Source: Anodontia alba
Taxonomy: Eukaryota; Mollusca; Bivalvia; Lucinida; Lucinidae
Length of the DNA stretch: 64,000 nt
Reading direction: 5' to 3'
Assembly: GCA_964016985.1 (NCBI GenBank)
Contig: OZ024827.1
Span: forward strand, 75,340,953-75,404,952
This document shows positions 55,500 through 64,000 of the stretch, piece by piece. The first letter of the stretch is position 1. Each line of letters opens with the position of its first letter. Both the position numbers and the translations under genes were made by a program. A model generated the notes under the pieces. It did not search any database and had not been told where the DNA came from. It saw only the letters and a list, made by a program, of their open reading frames with translations.

Positions 55500-55640
55500 T
55501 GGAAGATTGCCAGACAAGTGGCAAACTATAGACCTGAATCAGATGCAGTGTTCTGCAATGTCTGATCTGAGTCTGCACAGTTTTCAAAGCCTATCTATCC
55601 AAATACTTAGGCAGTGCTATGGAAATACCATGCCCAACTT
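55500..55640. repeat. TACCGTATTTACC-family fragment
   Basis: AGACAAGTGGCAAACTATAG, CTGAATCAGATGCAGTGTTC and its inverse-like CTGCAATGTCTGATCTGAGT, then CCAAATACTTAGGCAG. Confidence 0.65.
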
Positions 55641-55714
55641 GTCCCATTTCCCAGAGGACAAATAAGAAATTTCAGTTTACTTGTTCTAGCTAAGAAGAAT
55701 ATCCAGATTATGAT

Positions 55715-55832
55715 ATACATTATTTTTTTTATTTTTTCAAAGAAAACACATGTTGCAGGTACATATGCACAGAGGTGCGTCTTATGAATACCCACAACAT
55801 ATGTTTTCTTTGAAAAATAAGAGAAAAGATAT
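55715..55832. repeat. CATAGCT-family palindrome
   Basis: TTATTTTTTCAAAGAAAACA with CATGTTGCAGGTACATATGC, and the inverse ATACCCACAACATATGTTTT with CTTTGAAAAATAAG. Confidence 0.7.
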
Positions 55833-56236
55833 CAACTTTTGGGAAAGTGAATCCTGGCTGGGCAAGTGGATTTTGACCATTTTTCTTGTTCATGGACAAG
55901 TAATAAAAGTTGATAATTCCACAATGCTGACTTAGGGCAAACAGGGTATTATTATGGTCATTTTATAGGAGTTCACTTTGAGGGCAGCCTGTCTACTAAC
56001 TAACTATACTAATGTTCCGAAAGGCTAGCAGCATTGTATTAACATTAAGTTTGATGCACTTATGTATTGCACTAAATGTTTTTGTGCAGGATATTACTGA
56101 AAATCAAAATAGGAGGAATGGAATTGCTATAGGGAGGTTGGTAGCCATCATGTTTTGGCAAATTGAGTCAGTGAAAACTGCTACCAGGTCAGGGAAAAGT
56201 CAGGGAATTTTAAATTGGCCCACTGGTGGCAACCCT

Positions 56237-56525
56237 GTTTACAACTCTCTAGGCAAATTCAGCAAACAACAGACTGGTGACAGTTTTCCTACATGTATTT
56301 TTCTCTGAAAATCGGGTTTGACATTTCATGCAAATTGTCCAGGGCTATAAATGTTGTTTTAACTAAGAGGGCTTTGCATGTTTCAGATAAATATTTTTCT
56401 TGTACCCTATGAAAACATGTTGTAAGGCTTATCTAGAACTGACATGTCTGGTCATTAGAATTGCCTCACCAGAGCAATTTTAATGTGTATCCAAATGTGT
56501 GTTTTCATAGAAAAATAAGGAAAAA
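56237..56525. repeat. Truncated GACATTTCATGCAAATTGTC hairpin followed by a CATAGCT-family copy
   Basis: TTTACAACTCTCTAGGCAAA to TTTCATGCAAATTGTCCAGG is the left half of the first family. From 56341 GGCTATAAATGTTG.., TTTTTCTTGTACCCTATGAA and the inverse-like TGTTTTCATAGAAAAATAAG belong to the second. Confidence 0.6.
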
Positions 56526-56541
56526 TATACTGTACTAACCC

Positions 56542-56754
56542 TTAACCCTTCTCTTGCTGAACACAACATGCCCTGTCTTAGCAAACAGTGTAGATCCAGA
56601 TCATTTGGCTTCTTCAGAAGCCAACTGATCTGGATCTGCATTGTTTGTCATTAAATATGTGAATTTCTATCAAAAACCTGGATCAAGTATTCTGATTGGC
56701 TGAAAATTAGAAGTGGGCATGGCATCTTAATTTATTCAGCATGACAAGGGTTAA
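56542..56754. mobile_element. TTAA hairpin MITE (TTAACCCTTNTCYTGCTGAA family)
   Basis: Left TTAACCCTTCTCTTGCTGAA, right TTCAGCATGACAAGGGTTAA, complete central hairpin. Confidence 0.9.
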
Positions 56755-57178
56755 TATGGGTCAGACAAGCCTGAGCAAACAGTGTAGACCTAGATCAGAT
56801 CCCGCAAAACACGGATATGATCAGGGTCTACACAGCTTGCACTCATCAAGCAATATTTTAGACACGTTAAGAGATTGTAAAATGGACTCTTTCAAAGTTT
56901 AACCCTTGTCCTGCTGAACCCAGATATGTCTTGGCTTTGCAAACAGTGTAGATCCAGATCAGTTGGCTTCTGAAGAAGCCAGCTGATCTGGATCTGCACT
57001 GTTTGTGTCTTCAAGCATGTGAATTTATATCAACATCCTGGAACATGAAATCTGATTGGCTGAATGGAAGTGGGCATGGCATGTTAATTTATTCAGCATG
57101 ACAAAGTTTTAAGACAAGTATGGTAACAAGTTAAGGTGTCCTAATAATAAGGGTAAATACAGTATCCACAATTAGTGT
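56755..57178. mobile_element. TACCGTATTTACC-family element, reversed, split by a TTAA MITE
   Basis: GGGTCAGACAAGCCTGAGCA, hairpin GTGTAGACCTAGATCAGATC / TGATCAGGGTCTACACAG, and TGGACTCTTTCAAAG stand left of 56899. The family resumes after 57112 with GACAAGTATGGTAACAAG, AGGTGTCCTAATAATAAGGG and TAAATACAGTA. TTAA flanks the insertion. Confidence 0.75.
56899..57112. mobile_element. TTAA hairpin MITE nested in the TACCGTATTTACC element
   Basis: Left TTAACCCTTGTCCTGCTGAA, right TTCAGCATGACAAAGTTTTAA (slightly decayed). Central GGCTTCTGAAGAAGCC. Confidence 0.88.
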
Positions 57179-57267
57179 TTTCATGGCAAAAAAAGAAAAA
57201 ACTGTAGTTTCAGTAGTTCATAACTTCTATTCTGATGAGTGTTTTGGTCGAGAAATAAGAAAAAAAT

Positions 57268-57750
57268 ACCGTAATTCTCCTAAGTATTGGGACACTTCAG
57301 CTCCTTTTCATATTTGTCCCAAATTTTAACCCTTCCCTGAACATGACATGCCCTGTCTTAGCAAACAGTGTAGATCTAGATCAGTTGGCTTCTGAAGAAG
57401 CCAACTGTCTGGATCTGCACTCTTTGTCATTAAATATGTGAATTTCTATCAAAAACGCGAATCAAGTAATCTGATTGGCTGGAAATTAGAAGTGTGTGTT
57501 GCATCTTTATTTATTCAACATGACAATTGTTAAACAAATCGGCGCTTCCTCTATGTGACTCGGTTGCCTGGTAGCATTAAAAATCTGAATAGATAGATTT
57601 AATAAATCCACTGTACTACTGTATGTGTGTCAGAGAACTGTTAGGTCAGTGGCAAATGGTGTAGACCCTGATTGGATGCTGCAGTCATTGATGTATTCTC
57701 TGGGTCTACACTGTTTGCTCAGGCTTGTCTCTCATAATACTTAGGGAAAA
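57268..57750. mobile_element. TACCGTATTTACC-family element, forward, split by another TTAA MITE
   Basis: ATACCGTAATTCTCCTAAGT, TTGGGACACTTCAGCTCC and TTTGTCCCAAATT precede 57326. After 57533 come ACAAATCGGCGCTTCCTCTA.., GTCAGTGGCAAATGGTGTAG.., TCTGGGTCTACACTGTTTGC and TCATAATACTTAGGG, in the family order. Confidence 0.75.
57326..57533. mobile_element. TTAA hairpin MITE nested in the second TACCGTATTTACC element
   Basis: Left TTAACCCTTCCCTGAACATG, right TTCAACATGACAATTGTTAA. Central GGCTTCTGAAGAAGCC with one arm shortened. Confidence 0.85.
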
Positions 57751-57794
57751 CATTATATAATATTGTGTTTCATGATTTCTCATTTATTTTTCAG

Positions 57795-57890
57795 GTATAA
57801 AATGCCCTGTGTGCTCTAAATTTATACCACCTGATGATATAGAATGCCATCTGGTGGTTTGTCTAACAAAACCAAGAATCACATATAATG
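57795..57890 (+). CDS. ZNRF2: ZNRF1/2-type E3 ubiquitin ligase, exon 2 (zinc finger)
   Basis: A 96-base exon preceded by a pyrimidine-rich tract and TTTTTCAG, and followed by GTAAGTTTTA, almost the same donor as exon 1. Joined to exon 1 in phase 1 it reads GIKCPVCSKFIPPDDIECHL, then VVCLTKPRITYN. This is the ZNRF zinc finger C-x2-C-x11-H-x3-C followed by the family signature CLTKPRITYN. It differs from the vertebrate ZNRF2 segment at only a handful of places by eye, mainly in the loop between the second Cys and the His. The zinc finger together with the C-terminal RING is needed for ligase function in the family. The RING exon is not found in the remaining 6.1 kb. This exon alone makes the gene assignment secure; ZNRF1 against ZNRF2 naming is less certain. 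Confidence 0.95.
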
Positions 57891-57907
57891 GTAAGTTTTA
57901 TTATATT

Positions 57908-58110
57908 CATAGCTCCTGATAAAATGGGGTATCCAGTACTATCCATATAATATTTTCCTTGTTTCTCCACAAAATCATATGTTGTGGGTACCCATTAGAA
58001 GCACCTCTCTGAGGCACTTCTAATGAGTACCACAACAAATGTTTTTGTAGAGAAATAAGAAAAAATATCAGTACTTTTTGGTTGCAAAAAGAGCCTTGTC
58101 TGGAACAATG
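57908..58110. mobile_element. Hairpin MITE (CATAGCT family), 18 bp inside intron 2
   Basis: CATAGCTCCTGATAAAATGG at the left, central TATGTTGTGGGTACCCATTA / CTTCTAATGAGTACCACAAC, right GAGCCTTGTCTGGAACAATG. It sits almost directly behind the splice donor of exon 2. Confidence 0.85.
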
Positions 58111-59790
58111 TTTGTTTTTTTTTTTGTTTTTTTTTTTAGCTCACCTGAGATGAGCTATGGTGATCATTTTTTGTCTGTGGTGTGTCCGTCAGTGAGGCCG
58201 TTAACACTTTCAAACAACATTTCCTCTGAAGTTGCTGAGCCAATTTTGCTCAAATTTCATATGGAGCCTCCTTAGGTTGGGGAAACGAAAGATTGCTAAA
58301 ATGGTCGCAGTCAGTTGAATAAGATGGTCGCCATGCCCATATATGGTAAAAACCTTTAAAAATCTTCTTCTCCAGAACCGAGGATGCCTATGAGCTGAAT
58401 CTTTGCACAAATTGTCAAGGACAGGAGGTCTTCTAAAGTTGCTAAAATGATGGTCCTACATTGATGTTTGACCTTTTTATGGCGAGGTCAAGTGTGCTTT
58501 CCTATGCATTTTTTATGGGCCTTATACATTTATATATGAAAAATGTTGAGAATTCATATTTTGGACATCTCCTCTAAAAACTATGATCCAACTGAGTTAA
58601 ACTTGATGAGGAGCATCAGGGCGCCTAGTACACAAAATAGCTAAAATTGATGAGCCAATCGAAAATCCAAGATGGCTGCCATAGCTGCCATCTTGAAATC
58701 AATTTTCAACATCTCTTCCCAAACCATCGGTCGATTTGAGCCAAAACTTACTCTGTAGCAACAGGACAACTTCTGGATTGAAATGAGCTAAAATCGTGTT
58801 GATCTGGCTCCAAGATGGCCACCACAGCTGCCATATTGAAAATCTGTTTTGGACATCTCGCAAACCACAAGGCGAATTAAGTTGAAACTTACAATGTATC
58901 AACAGGTTGGTGTAGATAAAAAATAGCTAAAATCATATCGATTGGAAGTTCAAAATGGCCACCATAGGCGCCATCTTGAAAACCAATTTTTGACTTCTCC
59001 ACCTGAACCGTTGAGTGATTTGAGTTGAAACACACTGAAGCAACAGGATGACCTCTAGATCAAAAATAGCTATATTATAAAAAGAATGACCTTTGAGGGC
59101 AATGAACACACACACAAAGACAAAAATAGCTGAAGTGTCCAAAACTTACAATATATGATTGAAGTAGCAAAAGCTTTGTTACAATAAACATTGTATTCTG
59201 CGAGGTTTATCTTCCCTTGCCCCAATGCTGTATACATGTATAAAATAATGATATTGTTAAAGGCTTCATATTCCTCATAAATAGACTTTTTTTATCCAAG
59301 AAAGGTTTAATAAATTTGTGTATACATGTAGTATTAATATGATCATAAAATAAGGCATCTGACCGCCTGTAAAGTTTCAGTTAATCTCTCGTTATTTGAA
59401 CTGAATCAAAAATAACATGATTTTTTATTGTATATCAGAATTAATGTTGGCAACATTAATTCAGAGGTAAGACAAAAAATCATTTCATTCCAAGAATGAG
59501 AGACTAACTGAAATTTTACAGGCTGTCAGGTGCCACATTTTATGATATTATTAATACCATATATCAATTTATTAAACCTTTCTTTGATAATAAAATGTTT
59601 ATTTTTGAAGATTATGGAGCCTTTAAACACTTTCTCTTCAGAAATCAGTTGGCCTATTTCCACCAAAGTTCATGTCCATCCTGCTGTTGAAATGGGCTTG
59701 AGAGTTTGTTCAAATAGTCACACTCCATTGACTATCATGCCCATATATGGTAAAATAATGATAATAAAAAAAAAACAAAAAAACTAAAGA

Positions 59791-59982
59791 CATAGCTACA
59801 GATAAGAGGGGGTATCCACATAATATTTTTCTTATTTCTCCACAAAAACATATGTTGTGGGTACTGATTAGAAGCGCCTCACTGAGGCACTTCTAATGAA
59901 TACCACAACATATGTTTTTGTGAAGAAATAAGAAAGATATCAGCATTTTTCAGATGAAAAAAGCGCCTTATCTGTTGCTATG
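59791..59982. mobile_element. Hairpin MITE (CATAGCT family) with exact 6 bp target duplication
   Basis: CATAGCTACAGATAAGAGGG left and CTTATCTGTTGCTATG right. TAAAGA on both sides (59785-59790, 59983-59988). Complete central palindrome with GCGCCTCACTGAGGC. Confidence 0.93.
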
Positions 59983-61144
59983 TAAAGATTGCTAAAATGG
60001 TCATGGTCCATTGACCAAGATGGCTGCCATGCCCATATATGGAAAAAAAACCTTTTACATTCTTCTTCTCCAGAACAATATAAACCCTGGTGCCTAATCT
60101 TTGCACAAATCATCGGGGACAGGAGATCTACCAAAATTGCTAAAATGATGGTCCTGATGTTTGACCTTAATACGGCAAGGTCAGATTTGCTTCCCCATGC
60201 ATTTGTATGGTTCTTATACATTTATATAGGAAAAATGTTAAGAATTCATATTTTGACATCTCCTCTATAATCCAGTTGAATCAAAACTTGATGAGCATTA
60301 GGGCACCTAGTAGACGCAAAATACCTAAATGAGTCGATAGAAAATCCAAGATGGCCACCACAGCCGCCATCTTGAAAATCAATTTTCTACATCTCTTCCC
60401 AAACCTTTGGTCGCTTTGAGCCGAAACTGCTTTGTAGCAATAGGATAACTCCTGGAAGGAAATGAGCTAAAACTGTGTCAGTTGGAAATCCAAGATGGCC
60501 TCAATGGTCTGTTCTATTGAACAAGATGGCCGCCAGAGCTAAAAAACAGAAAATCTTCAAACGACATCTCCTCTTGGCCAATGGCAGCCAGTGTCCCAAT
60601 TTCAAAGTAATTTCACAGAAGTGTTCCTCTTGTGGCCCTTTACCAAAATTGCTACAATAATTCCACTCAGCTGAACAAAATGGCCACCAGAGCTAAAAAT
60701 AGAAAAAAAAAACTTTAAACAACATCTCCTCCTTGGCCAGTGGCCTTATTTCAAAATGATTTCACAGAAATGTTTCTCTTATGCCCCTTTACCAAAATTG
60801 CCAAAATGGTTCTGCTCTGCTGAACAAAGTGGTCACCGGAGCTAAAAATAGAAAAACCTTTAAACAACATCTCTGTTGCCATTGGCCGGATTTCAAAATA
60901 ATTTCACATGTTCCTCTTATGCCCCTTTACCAAAATTGCTAAAATGGTTCTGCTCTGCTGAACAAAATGGTTGCCAGAACTGAAATAGAAAAAAACCTAT
61001 AAAGGACATCTCCTCCAAGGCCAGTAGTCGATTTCAAAATAATTTCACAGATATGTTTCTCTTATGTCTTTTTACCAAAATTGCTAAAATGGTTCCACTA
61101 GGCTGAAGAAAATGGCCACCAGAGCTAAAAATTTGCAAGAAGCA

Positions 61145-61490
61145 AGCTCTGCTGGGTCTTCTTTCCCTACTGATGCTTCACATTCTTTCCCTGCGAGCGC
61201 ATGCATCACATGGTCTTCTTTCCATGCTGGTGCTCCACATTCTTTCCCTGCTGGCGCATGCATCACATGGTCTTCTTTCCATGCTGGTGCTCCACATTCT
61301 TTCCCTGCTGGCGCATGCATCACATGGTCTTCTTTCCATGCTGGTGCTTCACATTCTTTCCCTGCGGGCGCATGCATCACATGGTCTTCTTTCCATGCTG
61401 GTGCTTCACATTCTTTCCCTGCAGGCGCATCGCATTGTCTTCTTTCCATGCTGGTGCTTCATATGGTAATCTTTCCCTGCTGGTGTTTCA
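61145..61490. repeat. 57 bp minisatellite, about six copies
   Basis: The unit is CATGGTCTTCTTTCCATGCT, GGTGCTCCACATTCTTTCCC, TGCTGGCGCATGCATCA. The inner four copies are nearly identical and the outer ones decay. Because 57 is a multiple of three, frames stay open on both strands (periodic 19-residue peptides such as HAPAGKECEAPAWKEDHVM on the minus strand). There is no start context, splice frame or domain to suggest a gene. Confidence 0.9.
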
Positions 61491-61905
61491 CAAATTTCCT
61501 ACTTTAAATTTTTGCCATGGCAACCAGACAAAATGGTTGCCTTTAAACGATATATCTCAAGCCATGACACCATCACTTCCACAAGCTATCTTTTCTAGTT
61601 ATACTCCTTTGCAAAAAATTGCAATGAAATCTTGTAAGCAAGATATCTCAAAAAAAAACAAAACTATTTCAGCTATTGTATTGAAACTAAATGTGCTGAT
61701 AGGGGATAAATAGATGACCCAGTTAACTTCTGAAAAAAATCTGATTTTTTTTTTTTTTTTTTTTAACTTATGTCCTTTTGAAAATTTCAGCATTTAACCT
61801 TGTAAGCAAGATAGCTCAAAAATTGTTTAAGTCATTGCCTTGAACAGGCTGATAGGGAATGATGAGTAAATGACCTGATTAATTTCCAGCAGTTCTCAGG
61901 TGAGC

Positions 61906-63034
61906 ATTGTATGGGCCTTTTGTCTCTTATATCCTATGATAAACCCAGCTGAGAGGTTTCTTTAATGAATTTTGTATCAGAAGTTATGGCAGCCAGTGTC
62001 CCGATTTCAAAGTAATTTCACAGAAGTGTTCCTCTTGTGGCCCTTTACCACAATTACTACAATTTTGACCAAGGGCATATAACAAAAAAAAAAAAAAAAG
62101 ACAGAAAAAGTGAAATAAAAATTTTGACCAAGAATAGGTAACTAAAAAAATGAAAAAACAAAAAAAAACAAAGAAAGAGTTGTGTTTCTTATTCATAACA
62201 AGATCTATGAAATTTCATGACTATTTCCATATTGTTTGGAAGTTATAGCCCACACACAAATTTTCAAAAAGGACAGATAACTCAAAAATAGAGGAAGTGA
62301 GTTACGAATCTTATGCATGGCACATAGTCTTGATGTGATACATTCATCTATGAAATATGACTTCAGAATTTAGGGGTTATGGCCAGACATGAATTTTGAC
62401 TTAAGGACAGATAACTCAGAAATGGAAAAAAAAAGTGAGAAGTGTCATATTTGTTTGTGACACATTATTCTGATGAGATAAATCCATCTATGAAGTTTCA
62501 TAATTATATGACTGGAGTTATTGCCTGGATATGAATTTAGACCATGGCAGAATGGGCACAGATGTACACAAGAACATGGGTAAAAAAAACTTGGCGAGGG
62601 ACAAATGGCAGTGCTTTTAGCTTCAGTTTTTCTGTTCAGTGGAGGACTTCTAGCAGGAAAAAACAAAGTATTATCATTATTCCTGGAGCATAAATGTGAA
62701 ACTGAGACCAGACTGTCTAAGTGATCAGCAAACATAGTCTTCGGAGAAGATTTCACATAAGCTTTAATTAGCTTGTTATCTGATCCTCTATGTCATTTTT
62801 GTATGTTTGTGTTGTACTCATTTTATTTAATAAACTATTGTTTAAACCAAACATAGTAATAAGAAAAACTAACCAGACACCCTGCTAATGGAAATAGACT
62901 GTTCCAAGTAGTGGAAGAAGAGTCTACTCGGCATTAATGGGTTAAATTTTTCTAAATTTGTTACATTTCTGCATTATCCTCTGATTCTTTAAAAGCAGAC
63001 AGTAAAGACCTGGACCAGACGCCATATGTGTCAC
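61906..63034. other. Unassigned intron 2 DNA
   Basis: 62000-62560 has weak internal repetition (GACAGATAACTCA.AAATAGA/GGAA, TCTATGAAATTTCATGA, GTTATGGCC). 62805-62850 (TTTAATAAACTATTGTTTAA) resembles a polyadenylation region but has no ORF upstream. The minus-strand ORF 62445-62756 is not recognised. Confidence 0.4.
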
Positions 63035-63556
63035 CATCACGAAAACATGCCTATATAAGTTTGACCCCCTTTAACCCCACTTTTATATACAGTAGAATCT
63101 CGATAATTCAAACTTCAGTACATGTAATTCAAAATTCTCAATAATTCAAAATCATTTTGAAGTCCCCACTGAAATATATGTATGTATTTTAACCCTCAAT
63201 TATTCAAAGTCTCAGTAATTCAAACAAAACTGTTTGGTCCCTTGGACTTTGAATTATTGAGGTTTCGCTGTAGTAAAATTGGGGTTTACAGGGGTATGCA
63301 CTATTTTTCTTATTTCTGCTCAAAAACATAGATTGTGAGTACTCATTAGAACTGCCTTACTGAGGCAGTTCTAATGAGTAAAATATAGATTGTGAGTACT
63401 AGTTAGAACCGCCTCAGCGAGGCGGTTCTAACAAGTACCCACAATCTATGTTTTATGCAGAAATATGAAAAAATATTGGAATATTTTATCTGAAAATTTT
63501 CATTTTGTGGTTTTAAAATTTTCAGTATATTTGAATGGGCATAGTTTCGTAATGTG
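63035..63556. mobile_element. Hairpin MITE (CATCAYGAAAACAYGCC family), copy 2, interrupted
   Basis: CATCACGAAAACATGCCTAT at the left and GGGCATAGTTTCGTAATG at the right. The core palindrome is present twice: ACTGCCTTACTGAGGCAGTT at about 63351-63370 and AACCGCCTCAGCGAGGCGGTT at about 63408-63428. The family is the same as 10983-11265. A pogo-like MITE is inserted in the left arm. Confidence 0.85.
63090..63270. mobile_element. pogo/Tigger-like MITE, 181 bp
   Basis: The left end CAGTAGAATCTCGATAATTC is matched in inverse by GAATTATTGAGGTTTCGCTG, with TA at both sides (63088-63089, 63271-63272). TIRs of the CAGTNRAAYCTCRATAATTC type and TA duplications are characteristic of pogo-group MITEs. 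The sister MITE at 10983-11265 shows the unoccupied TA. Confidence 0.9.
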
Positions 63557-63686
63557 CAGGTGGATCTGGGATGCTGTTTGCATACGCTGGAAGATACTTT
63601 TTTGCTTGCCATGGACTATATCATCATGCCAGAATGAGATTTCAAAGCAATAATAGAAAAAATATACAAACATGTTCCTGTCATTA

Positions 63687-63906
63687 ACCTTAACACTGCA
63701 TACTGGGTAAAATTTTCATCAGTTGACATTTTGAAATATTTTTCTTATTTTTTGTAGTAAATAGGATCTGACACTGCATGCAAATTGTCTCCCTAGGAGA
63801 CAATTTGCATCAAGTGTCAGATCCTATTTTTCTAGGAAAACTAAGAAAAATACTTCAAAATGTTAGCTGCTGAATTTGCCTTGCCCATAGCATTGTAAGT
63901 GTTAAT
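63687..63906. repeat. Hairpin repeat (GACATTTCATGCAAATTGTC family)
   Basis: TTAACCTTAACACTGCATAC at the left. Hairpin GATCTGACACTGCATGCAAA and its inverse (about 63768-63830). Right GTTAGCTGCTGAATTTGCCT and AGTGTTAATTG. ATATTTTTCTTATTTTTTGT is the usual inner flank. Positions 63907-64000 are unassigned AT-rich DNA. Confidence 0.8.
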
Positions 63907-64000
63907 TGCACAAATGATGAGATTAACAGATGACCAAAAAAAAGAAAAAAAAAAAAATTGTTATATAAGTAATCGTACATCTGGACAAGGTCTTTTTTCA

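Larger units (their letters stand above)
20113..57794 (+). other. ZNRF2: Intron 1 of the ZNRF gene (37.7 kb)
   Basis: Runs from GTAAGTTTTG after exon 1 to ATTTATTTTTCAG before exon 2, with phase 1 on both sides. Nearly all of it is repeats, annotated separately below. I found no other exon that would fit the ZNRF protein, which is contiguous from ...FALHG to IKCPVC... across the junction. Confidence 0.85.
58138..61905. mobile_element. Tandem-array element bounded by AGCTCACCTGAG / CTCAGGTGAGC
   Basis: Left AGCTCACCTGAGATGAGC; the right end near 61905 is TTCTCAGGTGAGC. Inside are units with AAGATGGC(C/T)GCCAT, CATCTCCTC, TTGCTAAAATGG and CTTTACCAAAATTGC motifs. A unit near 58260-58680 is repeated at 59988-60400, and about five 150 bp units span 60480-61120. 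It carries a nested CATAGCT MITE and the 57 bp minisatellite. ORFs are repeat translations. TTGCCATGGCAACC at 61512-61525 is a perfect RFX-type palindrome. Confidence 0.65.
57891..64000 (+). other. ZNRF2: Start of intron 2 of the ZNRF gene (runs off the window)
   Basis: Begins GTAAGTTTTA in phase 1. No stretch encoding a C-x2-C...C-x-H RING pattern in the expected frame was seen before 64000, so the catalytic exon(s) lie downstream. The contents are repeats, annotated below. Confidence 0.75.

Noticed and set aside
57891..64000. ZNRF RING exon
   Set aside because: I looked for a CxxC...CxH pattern behind an AG acceptor in phase 1 and found none. The best assumption is that it lies beyond the window.

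Overview
This window is eukaryotic and repeat-dominated. It is AT-rich, has no operons, holds two consensus-spliced exons separated by a very long intron, and carries tRNA-derived SINEs, a LINE, many hairpin MITEs, TTAA-bounded elements and simple-sequence tracts. The repeat style and the protein suggest an invertebrate, most likely a bivalve mollusc; that assignment is an inference and no species is claimed.

The only host gene I can support is a plus-strand ZNRF1/2-type (zinc and RING finger) E3 ubiquitin ligase, closest by eye to ZNRF2. Exon 1 (19788-20112) encodes the myristoylatable N-terminus and a Ser/Gly/Thr-rich region. Exon 2 (57795-57890) encodes the C2HC zinc finger. The 37.7 kb between them is intron 1. 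The RING exon was not found and should lie beyond position 64000. A candidate promoter and a 16-codon upstream ORF precede exon 1.

Layout. 1-432: tandem host repeat. 433-8339: a 7.9 kb foldback element with very long, internally tandem inverted repeats and a 9-10 bp target duplication, its empty site still visible nearby. 9418-10621: a second inverted-repeat element with a 12 bp duplication. 10634-13822: a minus-strand, internally deleted LINE (ORF1-like piece, then reverse transcriptase). 13900-17620: G-rich and foldback structures, a GATA microsatellite and another LINE 5' fragment. 17620-19480: unassigned upstream DNA. 19480-20112: promoter and exon 1. 20113-57794: intron 1, a mosaic of hairpin MITEs, SINEs, nested DNA transposons (26.2-28.3 kb and 34.3-39.7 kb are the clearest) and tandem-array elements (46.5-53.8 kb). 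57795-57890: exon 2. 57891-64000: start of intron 2, with a tandem-array element, a 57 bp minisatellite and a nested pogo-like MITE.

The most interesting content is the insertion archaeology: several elements can be delimited to the base by target duplications plus empty sites in related copies within the same window. Exact ends of the other repeats are usually good to a few bases; percent identities were not computed.
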